Positions 34,391 through 41,092 of a stretch of 64,000 bases of DNA are shown piece by piece (positions within the stretch are counted from its first letter, which is position 1; every line of letters begins with the position of its first letter). The position numbers and the translations under genes are program-made. The DNA comes from Verrucomicrobiota bacterium JB024 (GTDB lineage: Bacteria > Verrucomicrobiota > Verrucomicrobiia > Opitutales > Cerasicoccaceae). The DNA lies in contig JAUTCS010000145.1 in the NCBI GenBank assembly GCA_030673825.1, positions 19,313 through 83,312 of the forward strand, given 5' to 3'. The notes beneath the pieces are model-generated. The model was given only the letters and a program-made list of their open reading frames with translations. It had not been told where the DNA came from and made no database searches.

Positions 34391-36787
34391 CTATTCACGG
34401 GGACTGGCATAGAACACAATCTCGTCGAGGTCAACCCAGTCGCCCGGGCCCTGCTGCTCGATGACGAGGCGGATTTCCGCCTGCGCAGTCTCTGGAGTGG
34501 TTTCCGCCACCACCGTCAGCGGCAGCCAGCCGTACTCGCCGGGGGGCAGGGCATCGAGCTGCAAGCGTCCCAGCACCGAGCCGTCCGCCGCGCGCAGGCG
34601 AAGGATGGCATAAGCCTGCGCGTCGCCACTCAGCCGCCCCCGCGCCCAGACCCGCAGAGTCAGACGCTCGCCGGGCCGGACCGGCACGCGGCGGTCCATT
34701 TCAAAATACGTGCTGCCCGCCACCCGCAATCCGGAGCCATCACGGCCCACTTGAGCCGATTGCTCCAGCCGCATGGCCTCGGTATGGCCCATGAAAAAGT
34801 TCCACTGTCCTTCGCCGACGCCTTTCAGGTTCACCCCCGGCTGCGTCTGCGCCGTGGCGACCTCGTCCCCGAAAATGGGCTGGTCGAACCTCTCGCGCAC
34901 GAGCGGCTCGCCTGAGGGCAGGGCCATGCCGCGGTTAACCGGGCTGGCGCGCAGGAGCAGAAGCACCGAGGACATAGCCCGCCAGCGCCCGGTCACGGCA
35001 GGCTCCAGGGCGGCCTGGGCAGCCAGCCACTCGGCCGCGTCCGCCGAGGACAATCTCGGCTGGGCAGCCAGTCGGGCCCAAGTCTGGTAGGTTTCCACCA
35101 TCCGCACGGTAAAGGCGAAACTGTCCGCCACCCGCTGCACGCGCCGGCGGATCAGGTCGCTGTCAGCCTGAGCCTTGGCCTCGTCGAGCAGCTCGGTCAG
35201 CTCGTCGCACAGCTCCAGCGGGAAAAGCGTGGCCTGCGAGGGGGCGGTGTAGTACTTGAGCCAGCGCCCGGGCGGAGGCTGGTCCATCCAGGCCTGCTCG
35301 CAGCGGTCGAAAAAGCGCCGCATGGGCCCGGCGGCGGCCCCGTAACAGCGGGTAAAGTACATATCCAGCAAGGCGTCGGGGTCCTGGTCCACGTCCCAAA
35401 GCAGTTGGGCCGCCAGCCAGACCTTTGGGTCGTCGAGGCCGGGGTTGCGCACCCCTTCGGCGAAAAACGAACGCACGCCCTCGGCGTAAAGGTACGGCAG
35501 GGACTCCCCGATGATCGTCGGGTAATAGCGCGGAATGAAGTACGGCACCCCCTCGTAGTAGTCCCAGGTCCCGAGCTTGTTGACCCCGGTGCGGGCCCAG
35601 CGGCGGATCAGCTCACGGTCCTCGGCGCGGTACTCCGGGTCGAACCACTGGGCGCGGTCGGAGGTCAGCCACGGCATGATCTGCGGGTGCAGCGCAAAGG
35701 TGGGCGCGTCCTCGGCGGTGAGGTAGGCCAGCTGGGTCAGGAGCTTCAGGAGCTTGTCCCCGCCCGGCCCGGCGGTCTGTTCGTCCTCAAAGAGCCGCTC
35801 GGCCACGGCGTTACTGAAGGTAAAGACCAGATCGCTGTAGTCGGGAGAGCCCCGGAAGTAGCGGAAGGGCTCGACGAGCGCCCGCGTCTGCGGGCCGGTG
35901 TCAAAAAGCGAGCTGTCGGTCGTGCCCAGCGAGGCGCTCGGCTCATCTGGATGTTCCTGGAAATACGCCCGAACCCGCTCGGCGATGTAGGCCGCGTAGC
36001 CGGGGTCGGCCAGGTTGGGCTGCGGACCGCGCCCGGTCAGGCGCGTGCGCTTGACACCGCCGATGGTGGACTGCCAGGCGGGATTCTCCGCGAACACTTC
36101 CGGCTCACTCAGTTTGTGCAAGGCATGGTTATACGAATACCGCCCGCCCAGGCCGTTACGCAGGGCCCACGCCTCCTGTTCCGGAGTCAGCGCATGGCCC
36201 ACCCGGCGCTCCTCGAATGACGGCTCCACCGTCCCGCTCAGCTCCGGCAGCAGCGCCGCCCGCCCGGCAGGCAGGTCCACGCCATCCTCGCCCGGAAAAA
36301 GCCACTGCACCCCGTAGTGCTCGCGCAGCACCCAGGCTGCCCCGTAGTAAGTCCCGCGCGGGCTTGCCCCAACAATGGCCAGCCACTCGTTGCCCGCCTC
36401 GGGGCTGCGCCTAACAGGGGCTGCCGGGAAGCGCCGCGGCCCCACCCGCGGACGCCAGGCGTGGTGACGGATCAGCCGAAAACCGTCCGGGTCAAGGGCT
36501 TCCCCGCCGCAGGCTTCGTCGCGGCGGCCATAGCCCGCCCCCTCCAGCCCGACAAAGAGTCGCGGTCCGGTCGCGGGAGCTTCGGCGGCGCTGACAAGTT
36601 CGACGTGCCCCGGGTAAAGCTCTCCCAAGGTGTCGGCCAGCAGCGCTGCCGCTTCGCTCACCAACTCCGGCGCGGTCTCGAGCTCAACGATGACCAACTG
36701 CTCCCCCGCCTCGCCACGGCCCGCCAACGGCGCCCCCAGCAGGAGGCTGGCCGCAAACAGACTGGATAAGTGGGACCGCAAGGGCAT
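34391..36787 (-). CDS. Exported DUF4838-type protein, glycosidase-like architecture
   Basis: A 798-residue exported protein. Start placed at 36787 because MPLRSHLSSLFAASLLLGAP forms a signal peptide; the longer frame (to 36949) would bury it. Residues about 30-230 form an alpha/beta domain of the kind found before catalytic modules of GH20/GH67-like enzymes, ending with NEWLAIVGASPRGTYYGAAW and VLREHYGVQWLFPGEDG. The middle (about 240-600) matches the DUF4838 pattern, including RYSYNHALHK, PQIMPWLTSDRA and GTWDYYEGVPYFIPRYYP. The last 150 residues look like a beta-sandwich carbohydrate-binding module. Substrate unknown. It may trim the surface polysaccharide or act on external glycans. Confidence 0.82.
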   Translation of the reverse strand: MPLRSHLSSLFAASLLLGAPLAGRGEAGEQLVIVELETAPELVSEAAALLADTLGELYPGHVELVSAAEAPATGPRLFVGLEGAGYGRRDEACGGEALDPDGFRLIRHHAWRPRVGPRRFPAAPVRRSPEAGNEWLAIVGASPRGTYYGAAWVLREHYGVQWLFPGEDGVDLPAGRAALLPELSGTVEPSFEERRVGHALTPEQEAWALRNGLGGRYSYNHALHKLSEPEVFAENPAWQSTIGGVKRTRLTGRGPQPNLADPGYAAYIAERVRAYFQEHPDEPSASLGTTDSSLFDTGPQTRALVEPFRYFRGSPDYSDLVFTFSNAVAERLFEDEQTAGPGGDKLLKLLTQLAYLTAEDAPTFALHPQIMPWLTSDRAQWFDPEYRAEDRELIRRWARTGVNKLGTWDYYEGVPYFIPRYYPTIIGESLPYLYAEGVRSFFAEGVRNPGLDDPKVWLAAQLLWDVDQDPDALLDMYFTRCYGAAAGPMRRFFDRCEQAWMDQPPPGRWLKYYTAPSQATLFPLELCDELTELLDEAKAQADSDLIRRRVQRVADSFAFTVRMVETYQTWARLAAQPRLSSADAAEWLAAQAALEPAVTGRWRAMSSVLLLLRASPVNRGMALPSGEPLVRERFDQPIFGDEVATAQTQPGVNLKGVGEGQWNFFMGHTEAMRLEQSAQVGRDGSGLRVAGSTYFEMDRRVPVRPGERLTLRVWARGRLSGDAQAYAILRLRAADGSVLGRLQLDALPPGEYGWLPLTVVAETTPETAQAEIRLVIEQQGPGDWVDLDEIVFYASPRE

Positions 36788-37011
36788 CGGGAAGAATTCG
36801 GACGGAGAAAAACGGGGCAGTGCTGCCACGTTATATACATGCCATAGAAATGCAGAAGACATACATTGTTCATGGATGTTCAAGGTTCTTCTTACCAACG
36901 CGGTGAAGCTACAGTTATAGTGGCAATCGTTGCCGCTTGGTTGATCCATTGGTGAACGTAGACAACAGACGTAAATTTCCTCAAAAAGTTAGACCACCTC
37001 CACTCCCAGGT
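36788..37011. other. Upstream region of the DUF4838 gene, AT-richer, no firm gene
   Basis: This is most of a 333-bp gap (36788-37120) between the DUF4838 gene and the DUF932 island. It is visibly richer in A and T than its neighbours and must hold the promoter of the minus-strand DUF4838 gene. A plus-strand frame at 36872-36955 could encode a 27-residue hydrophobic peptide; it has no convincing ribosome binding site, so I do not call it as a gene. Confidence 0.5.
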
Positions 37012-37043
37012 AAAAAGAAGCCGCCTTGTGCGGCTTCTTTTTA
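37012..37043. terminator. Bidirectional-type hairpin terminator after the DUF932 gene
   Basis: The stem AAAAAGAAGCCGC pairs with GCGGCTTCTTTTT around a short CTTGT-type loop. A runs before and T runs after make it usable on both strands. It lies 77 bp after the DUF932 gene stop and marks the left end of the island transcript. Confidence 0.82.
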
Positions 37044-37120
37044 ATACCCCCTCCGACTTGAGGCTGGGGGAGGAGGAGAAGGGTAAACCGCCCGTAGGCA
37101 CGTTGTCCCCATTCACACCT

Positions 37121-37897
37121 TCAGTTGAGCCCGACTTGATGATCGAGGAGGTAATAGAGCTTCTCGGTTCTGGTGGGCAGGAGGTTGAGGTTTCCTTTGA
37201 GGGCTTCGGTGAAGGCGTTCTGGAGGGACCAGAGGGTGCGATCACGGAAGCAGGGGTGGGCGGGGTGGCGCCACTCCTGGAGAACCCGGGGGATGTGTTG
37301 GTTGGAGCAGACGCCTGCATCCACGGCGCGGATGATGAGGTCGTGGGCACGGGTGTCGCGCAGGCGGGTTTGTTTGTAGGTTTCGATGCGACGGTCCTGC
37401 TCGTCGAAGCGTGAGACGAGGCGCTGGACGGCGTTACCGGCCAGAGTGTCGAGATCGCGCAGGATGAAGCGGGTGTGTTTGCGGGCGAGCTTGATCTCGC
37501 CGGTGAAGGCGAGGTTCGAGCAGACCAAGACCTGGGTGCCGGCGACGATGCCGGCGGGGAAGGTCTTGTCGTGGGAGTTGCGGATGCCGACGACCCAGCG
37601 GTAGTCGCGCCCGGCGTCGTCGGTGCCTATTTCCAACAAGCCGAAGAAGCGGTTGGCTTCCCGGTTGAGGGCGTAGGCAGAGTTGACGATGCGCAGGCCG
37701 CGTGCGAGCAGGGCGACTTCGACCGCGTTGAGCACTGTGAGGTGCGGGACGGGTTGCCAGGTGCGGGTGGAAGGAGGCGTGGGGGCCTCCGCGATCCGGC
37801 TGCGGGTGGCGGCTTGGGCGCCGCAATGCAGCAGGAGGTTGCACCGGGTTTTCGGAGTGATCGTCGGTGCGGATGGTTCGAGCAGGGTGTTGATCAT
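37121..37897 (-). CDS. DUF932 family protein of a mobile island
   Basis: A 258-residue protein of the DUF932 family, common on plasmids, phages and integrated elements and of unknown biochemical role. The core segment WVVGIRNSHDKTFPAGIVAG then LVCSNLAFTGEIKLARKHT is characteristic of the family, and the C-terminal LWSLQNAFTEALKGN is also typical. It is preceded by an AAAGGA ribosome-binding site (spacing about 9 bp), which most other genes in the window lack. It is the last gene of a minus-strand set with a nuclease and small membrane proteins and is followed by a terminator. Confidence 0.85.
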   Translation of the reverse strand: MINTLLEPSAPTITPKTRCNLLLHCGAQAATRSRIAEAPTPPSTRTWQPVPHLTVLNAVEVALLARGLRIVNSAYALNREANRFFGLLEIGTDDAGRDYRWVVGIRNSHDKTFPAGIVAGTQVLVCSNLAFTGEIKLARKHTRFILRDLDTLAGNAVQRLVSRFDEQDRRIETYKQTRLRDTRAHDLIIRAVDAGVCSNQHIPRVLQEWRHPAHPCFRDRTLWSLQNAFTEALKGNLNLLPTRTEKLYYLLDHQVGLN

Positions 37898-37967
37898 GGT
37901 TTCAGTTTCCTTTCGGTTGGTGATTGTGGTTTGGGTTGAGGGTTGGTGGGGGATTGTTTGGGGAAAG

Positions 37968-38002
37968 CAAAAGCCCCGCGCCGGAGAGACCGACGCGGGG
38001 CT
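37968..38002 (-). terminator. Hairpin and T-run downstream of the small membrane protein gene
   Basis: The stem AGCCCCGCG (37972-37980) pairs with CGCGGGGCT (37994-38002). On the minus strand it is followed by TTTTGCTTT. It lies 31 bp after the stop of the 38033-38260 gene, so it would end or attenuate that transcript before the DUF932 gene. Confidence 0.7.
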
Positions 38003-38032
38003 GTAGTGGTTTTCGGATACGATCCCTACCGC

Positions 38033-38260
38033 TCAGCGGTAGGGGTGTTCGCGCTCCGGGTACTCGGGGACGAAGGGCGAGCGCCGCACCGCCCCCACGG
38101 CGTAGCCGATGGAGCCGATGAGGATGGCCACGGAGATGACCAGGAAGGGACTGAGGGTCTCCTTGGCCTCATCGACGGCCCCGACGGCCAGCGGGCCGAT
38201 CAGGGTGCCGAGGGTGTAGCAGCTCAGTCCGACGAGCAGCAGTCGCAGGATCAGGTTCAC
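38033..38260 (-). CDS. Small two-helix membrane protein
   Basis: A 75-residue protein with two hydrophobic segments (about 2-26 and 37-59) and a charged, Pro/Glu/Arg-rich tail. It starts with GTG at 38260, preceded by AAGGA at a 5-bp spacing, a good ribosome-binding site. It lies downstream of the nuclease gene on the same strand and overlaps the end of a possible gene at 38169-38474. No family recognised. Small membrane proteins are common accessory genes on mobile elements; holin-like or surface-exclusion roles are only guesses. Confidence 0.6.
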   Translation of the reverse strand: MNLILRLLLVGLSCYTLGTLIGPLAVGAVDEAKETLSPFLVISVAILIGSIGYAVGAVRRSPFVPEYPEREHPYR

Positions 38261-38474
38261 GGGTGTCCTTGTGTTTGAGTTGTTTCAGTTTAGCCTGGGT
38301 GATGAGGCTCGCTCCCCAGATCAGGGAGCAGAGCACCGACGAGCCCCCGAGGACTCTCAAGGCCCCGGCGAGGGGGCCGAAGTCCACCGGGGGCGGCGGT
38401 GAGGGCGGCGGCGTGCCCCGGCAGGCGACCGCCACCCCCACGGTGAGCAGGGCGAGGATGAGGTTAGGCCACAT
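38169..38474 (-). CDS. Possible small membrane or lipoprotein
   Basis: A 101-residue frame whose start overlaps the end of the nuclease gene by 11 bp. A purine-rich GGAGG-containing stretch lies about 10 bp before the ATG. The N-terminus (MWPNLILALLTVGVAVAC) could be a lipoprotein signal with Cys18, then a PPPSPPPP linker and a second hydrophobic segment (about 36-58). The last 30 residues overlap the 75-residue gene in another frame and look non-coding. The first 65 residues are the convincing part. Could be a real gene with a long overlap, or a decayed one. Confidence 0.42.
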   Translation of the reverse strand: MWPNLILALLTVGVAVACRGTPPPSPPPPVDFGPLAGALRVLGGSSVLCSLIWGASLITQAKLKQLKHKDTREPDPATAARRTELLHPRHPDRPAGRRGRR

Positions 38475-39324
38475 CGCAAGCCCCCCTCCAGCGGGCGCAA
38501 GGCCCGCGGTACGGGCACCAGCCGCAGTGCATGCCCGGCTGCGGGTGCCAGCGCTCGTGATAGACCCCGTCCACCATGGCCTGGGCCATGCTCCAGAAGC
38601 GTTCCCGGGCCGCGAGGTCGGCGGGCGGGAGGCGATGGACGATGACCTTCGGCGTCTTTGTCTTGACGAGGAAGACAAGCTCGCGGGCCGAGACCGGCTG
38701 GCCGGTGGCGGCCTCGATGAGCAACTGGTACGCGCACAGTTGCGCCTCGTGCAGGAAGGCCTCCAGCTCGACATTGGGCGTCGCGTTGACCGTCTTGAAG
38801 TCGCACACGACAGGGCCGCCCTCGGCGGGCAGGACCAGGTCCACGTAGCCCAGCAGCGGCGAGGGCAGCTCCGGGAAGTCCTCCTGGAGCTTGACCTCGA
38901 CCCCGAGGGGCTTGGCCGCGGTTTGGGCGTGGTCGCTCTCGCAGTAGGCCCGCAGGAGCGACTCGCCCTTGGCCAGGGTGATTTCACGCTCCCCTTCGGC
39001 GAAGGGGACGGGGGCCTCTTGCTCCTGGGCGGCGAAGGCCGCTGTGTAGTGGTTAACCACTACGTCGGGCGAGGTGTCCCCGCCCCTCCAACGGGCCAGC
39101 CAGTAGGCCTGGATGCCCGCGTGGACGGCCTTGCCCAGGTGCAGGCTGACGCTCCCCGGCTCCGGCAGACCCAGCACGCGCTTGAAGTAGAAGCGCAGGG
39201 AGCATTGCAGGTAGTCGCGGATGGCCGAGGGGCTGACATGGTGGAGCGCCCCGTCGCTGCTGCGCAGCGGGAAGGCCACCAGGTCTCCCGGCGGGTTGTT
39301 GTCGGGATCGGCGGGGCGGATCAT
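38464..39324 (-). CDS. PD-(D/E)XK nuclease with a predicted Fe-S cluster (Cas4/RecB-like)
   Basis: A 286-residue nuclease. HVSPSAIRDYLQCSLRFYFK opens the fold and includes Cys41. His68 (GKAVHAG), Glu143, Asp162 (LLGYVDLVLP), Asp175-Phe-Lys177 and the QLCAYQ motif (Gln195, Tyr199) form the RecB-type active site. Cys267, Cys270 and Cys276 in HCGWCPYRGPC would complete a 4Fe-4S site with Cys41, exactly the Cas4/AddB arrangement. No cas gene or CRISPR array is nearby, so it is better seen as a mobile-element Cas4-like exonuclease. Start at 39324 overlaps the previous gene's stop (ATGA). Confidence 0.88.
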   Translation of the reverse strand: MIRPADPDNNPPGDLVAFPLRSSDGALHHVSPSAIRDYLQCSLRFYFKRVLGLPEPGSVSLHLGKAVHAGIQAYWLARWRGGDTSPDVVVNHYTAAFAAQEQEAPVPFAEGEREITLAKGESLLRAYCESDHAQTAAKPLGVEVKLQEDFPELPSPLLGYVDLVLPAEGGPVVCDFKTVNATPNVELEAFLHEAQLCAYQLLIEAATGQPVSARELVFLVKTKTPKVIVHRLPPADLAARERFWSMAQAMVDGVYHERWHPQPGMHCGWCPYRGPCARWRGACDVA

Positions 39325-39857
39325 GGCACCCTCCCGGCTGGGGCCGTGCGGCGGGCACCGTCCCGGCGCGGCGGGCGCGAGGACGTGCCCTTGCCCCCGT
39401 AGCGCTCCAGCAGCTCGTCGATCAGCCCGGAGGCTTCGAGCTTGTTGAGGGCGCGCACGCCCTTGCCGAAGCGTTCGCGGGCCAGCTCGTCCACCTCGCG
39501 CCGGTCGAGGGTGTTTTCCTCCACGATCTTGAGGATGAGCCCGCGCTGTTTGTCCGAGCAGGCCCAGGCGTCGGTCCCGTCGGGCTCCGCCTCGCTGGCG
39601 GCGGTAGGTGTCCGGTGTCGGGTGAACCCGGTGTTCGTGGCAGCACCGGGTTGCGGCTGTCCGCCTTGCGGCAGCCAGCCGGTTTGTTGGAGTTCGCGGT
39701 CCACCGAGGATTGGAGCAGGCGGTACACCCGCTCCGACTCCTCCGGGACCTGGTTGATGTCGCCCAGCTCCGCCCGGATCGTCACCCCGTACTGGTGCGA
39801 CGAATACCCCGGCAGCCCGAGCTTCTTGCAATAGTTGGCCTCCAGCACGATTGCCAT
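39321..39857 (-). CDS. Hypothetical protein, first gene of the nuclease island
   Basis: A 178-residue soluble protein. The first 60 residues (CKKLGLPGYSSHQYGVTIRA, then ELGDIN and a helix) look like a small beta-helix domain seen in proteins of mobile elements in Planctomycetes and Verrucomicrobia; I do not know a function. Residues 90-150 form a helical domain (KQRGLILKIVEENTLDRREV) that could be a helix-turn-helix, and the tail is Arg/Pro-rich. A near-perfect ribosome-binding site (AAAGGAGG, 5-bp spacing) precedes the ATG. Its stop overlaps the nuclease start, so the two are probably made together. Confidence 0.72.
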   Translation of the reverse strand: MAIVLEANYCKKLGLPGYSSHQYGVTIRAELGDINQVPEESERVYRLLQSSVDRELQQTGWLPQGGQPQPGAATNTGFTRHRTPTAASEAEPDGTDAWACSDKQRGLILKIVEENTLDRREVDELARERFGKGVRALNKLEASGLIDELLERYGGKGTSSRPPRRDGARRTAPAGRVP

Positions 39858-39899
39858 GAGGGCCTCCTTTCTGGTTCATCGACCCGTCCAGATACAACA

Positions 39900-39967
39900 A
39901 GACCCGGCCTGCGGTCGATCCACGCCGGGTCTCAGATAACGGAACCCTCCGCTATCAAAGGTATATA
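39900..39967 (-). promoter_or_regulatory. Leader with operator-like palindrome and hairpin before the island genes
   Basis: Upstream of the first island gene are, in transcription order on the minus strand: a TATATA box (39967-39962), an inverted repeat of 9 bp with one mismatch (39935-39943 and 39948-39956), and a perfect 9-bp GC stem (39900-39908 and 39924-39932) about 25 bp before the ribosome-binding site. The placing fits a promoter with an operator over the start point and a structured leader. No good -35 box is visible. Confidence 0.35.
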
Positions 39968-40129
39968 ACGCAGAAACAGGGCGAGTTGCCGGGGGAGGGG
40001 TGGAGGAGCTAGCCGATGCCGCCTCGCCGAGCAGCGTAGCTAGGGCGTGTTCAGATAGAACATTAAGGTGTTACTCGCTTGAAACCATCGAAGCGAAATT
40101 GTTTTGGGGCTATAAATATTCACAAAACC

Positions 40130-41092
40130 TAGAGTATTTCAAATAAAGCTATAGCTATTTAATGGGGTATCTGTTAGAGAGTAGTGATGAAAACGCTATC
40201 GTTGGATTTGAGACGGCGGATCGTGGAGAGCTACGATGAAGGCAAGTGCACGCAGGCCGAGGTGGCTCAGCGTTTCCGGGTGTCGTTGGGGATGGTGAAG
40301 AAGCTGATCCAGCAAAGGCGCCGGACTGGCCAGATCGAAGCGCGCCATCGGTTTTCTGGCCGCAAGGCTCGCTTGTTGCCTGATCATGGGCAGGAACTAA
40401 AGGCACTAGTGGGGCAGCATCCGGACTTGACGCTGGCCGAAATCAAGGAGCGTCTGGACTTAGGCTATACGGTCGGAGCGATCCATTGGGCCCTGGACCA
40501 GTTGGGTCTGACATATAAAAAAAGACGCTCCATGCCTCCGAGCAAAACCGCCCCGAGATCGCGCAAGCCCGCCGCCGCTGGAAGCGCAGCCAAGGCGGCC
40601 TCGACCCGGCGGCCAAGACTAACCTGACCCGGTTACGGGGTCGCGCCCCTCGGGGCCAACGTCTGCTCTGCCATGCTCCGCATGGGCACTGGCATACCAC
40701 CACGATGATCTCCTCGGTGCGCCTAGACGGCACCACCGCCTGCATGACTGTTGAGGGCGCAGCTAACACCGAGGTCTTTTCAAGCCTATGTGCTCCAGAT
40801 CCTCGTCCCCTCCCTGCGTCCCGGAGACATCGTCATCATGGACAACTTGCGCGCCCATAAAAACGAGGACACCCTCAATCTGATCCGACAGGCAAAGGCC
40901 CAAGTCCGCTCTCCGGACCTCAATCCCATCGAAATGATGTGGAGCAAGCTCAAGGCAATCCTGCGAAAGTTCCAGGCACGAAACTATCCCCATTTACTCG
41001 ACGCCATCGCTAACGCATTGGCGGACGTATCCACCAACGATGTCCGGGGCTGGTTTACCCATTTCGGATACAGTTTTATTTGAAACACTCTA
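40130..41092 (+). mobile_element. Degenerate IS630-family insertion sequence
   Basis: About 960 bp bounded by inverted repeats. The left end has TAGAGTATTTCAAATAAA (from 40130) and the right end, read on the other strand, has TAGAGTGTTTCAAATAAA (from 41092), one mismatch. TA dinucleotides flank it on both sides, as expected for IS630/Tc1-like insertion into TA. It holds one transposase gene region that is broken (see the pseudogene). The gap 39968-40129 to its left has no visible gene. Confidence 0.88.
40184..41083 (+). pseudogene. Broken IS630-family transposase
   Basis: The N-terminal helix-turn-helix part (40184 to about 40525: LDLRRRIVESYDEGKCTQAE, then LGLTYKKR) is intact. A run of seven As at 40517-40523 suits the -1 frameshift that many IS630 elements use; in that frame KKTLHASEQNRP continues. 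Then come three lesions. The segment that should carry the first catalytic Asp (V-F-D-E-T) is missing between LDPA and KTNLTRL. One extra T near 40777 shifts frame before FQAYVLQILVPSL. The FLPAY part of the third motif is lost (AQVRSPDLNPIE). The second Asp (IVIMDNLRAHK) and the Glu (NPIEMMW) remain. It cannot encode an active transposase. Confidence 0.88.

Noticed and set aside
38464..39324. Cas4 of a CRISPR-Cas system
   Set aside because: The fold and cysteines fit Cas4, but no cas1, cas2 or array lies in the window and the neighbours are mobile-element genes.
38263..39402. 379-codon plus-strand frame opposite the nuclease gene
   Set aside because: Shadow of the nuclease gene; no ribosome site and no domain.
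40028..40095. Possible remnant end of an IS5-like element (GGGCGTGTTCAGATAGAAC)
   Set aside because: The sequence resembles some IS5-family ends by eye, but there is no matching partner end or transposase fragment, so it cannot be supported.
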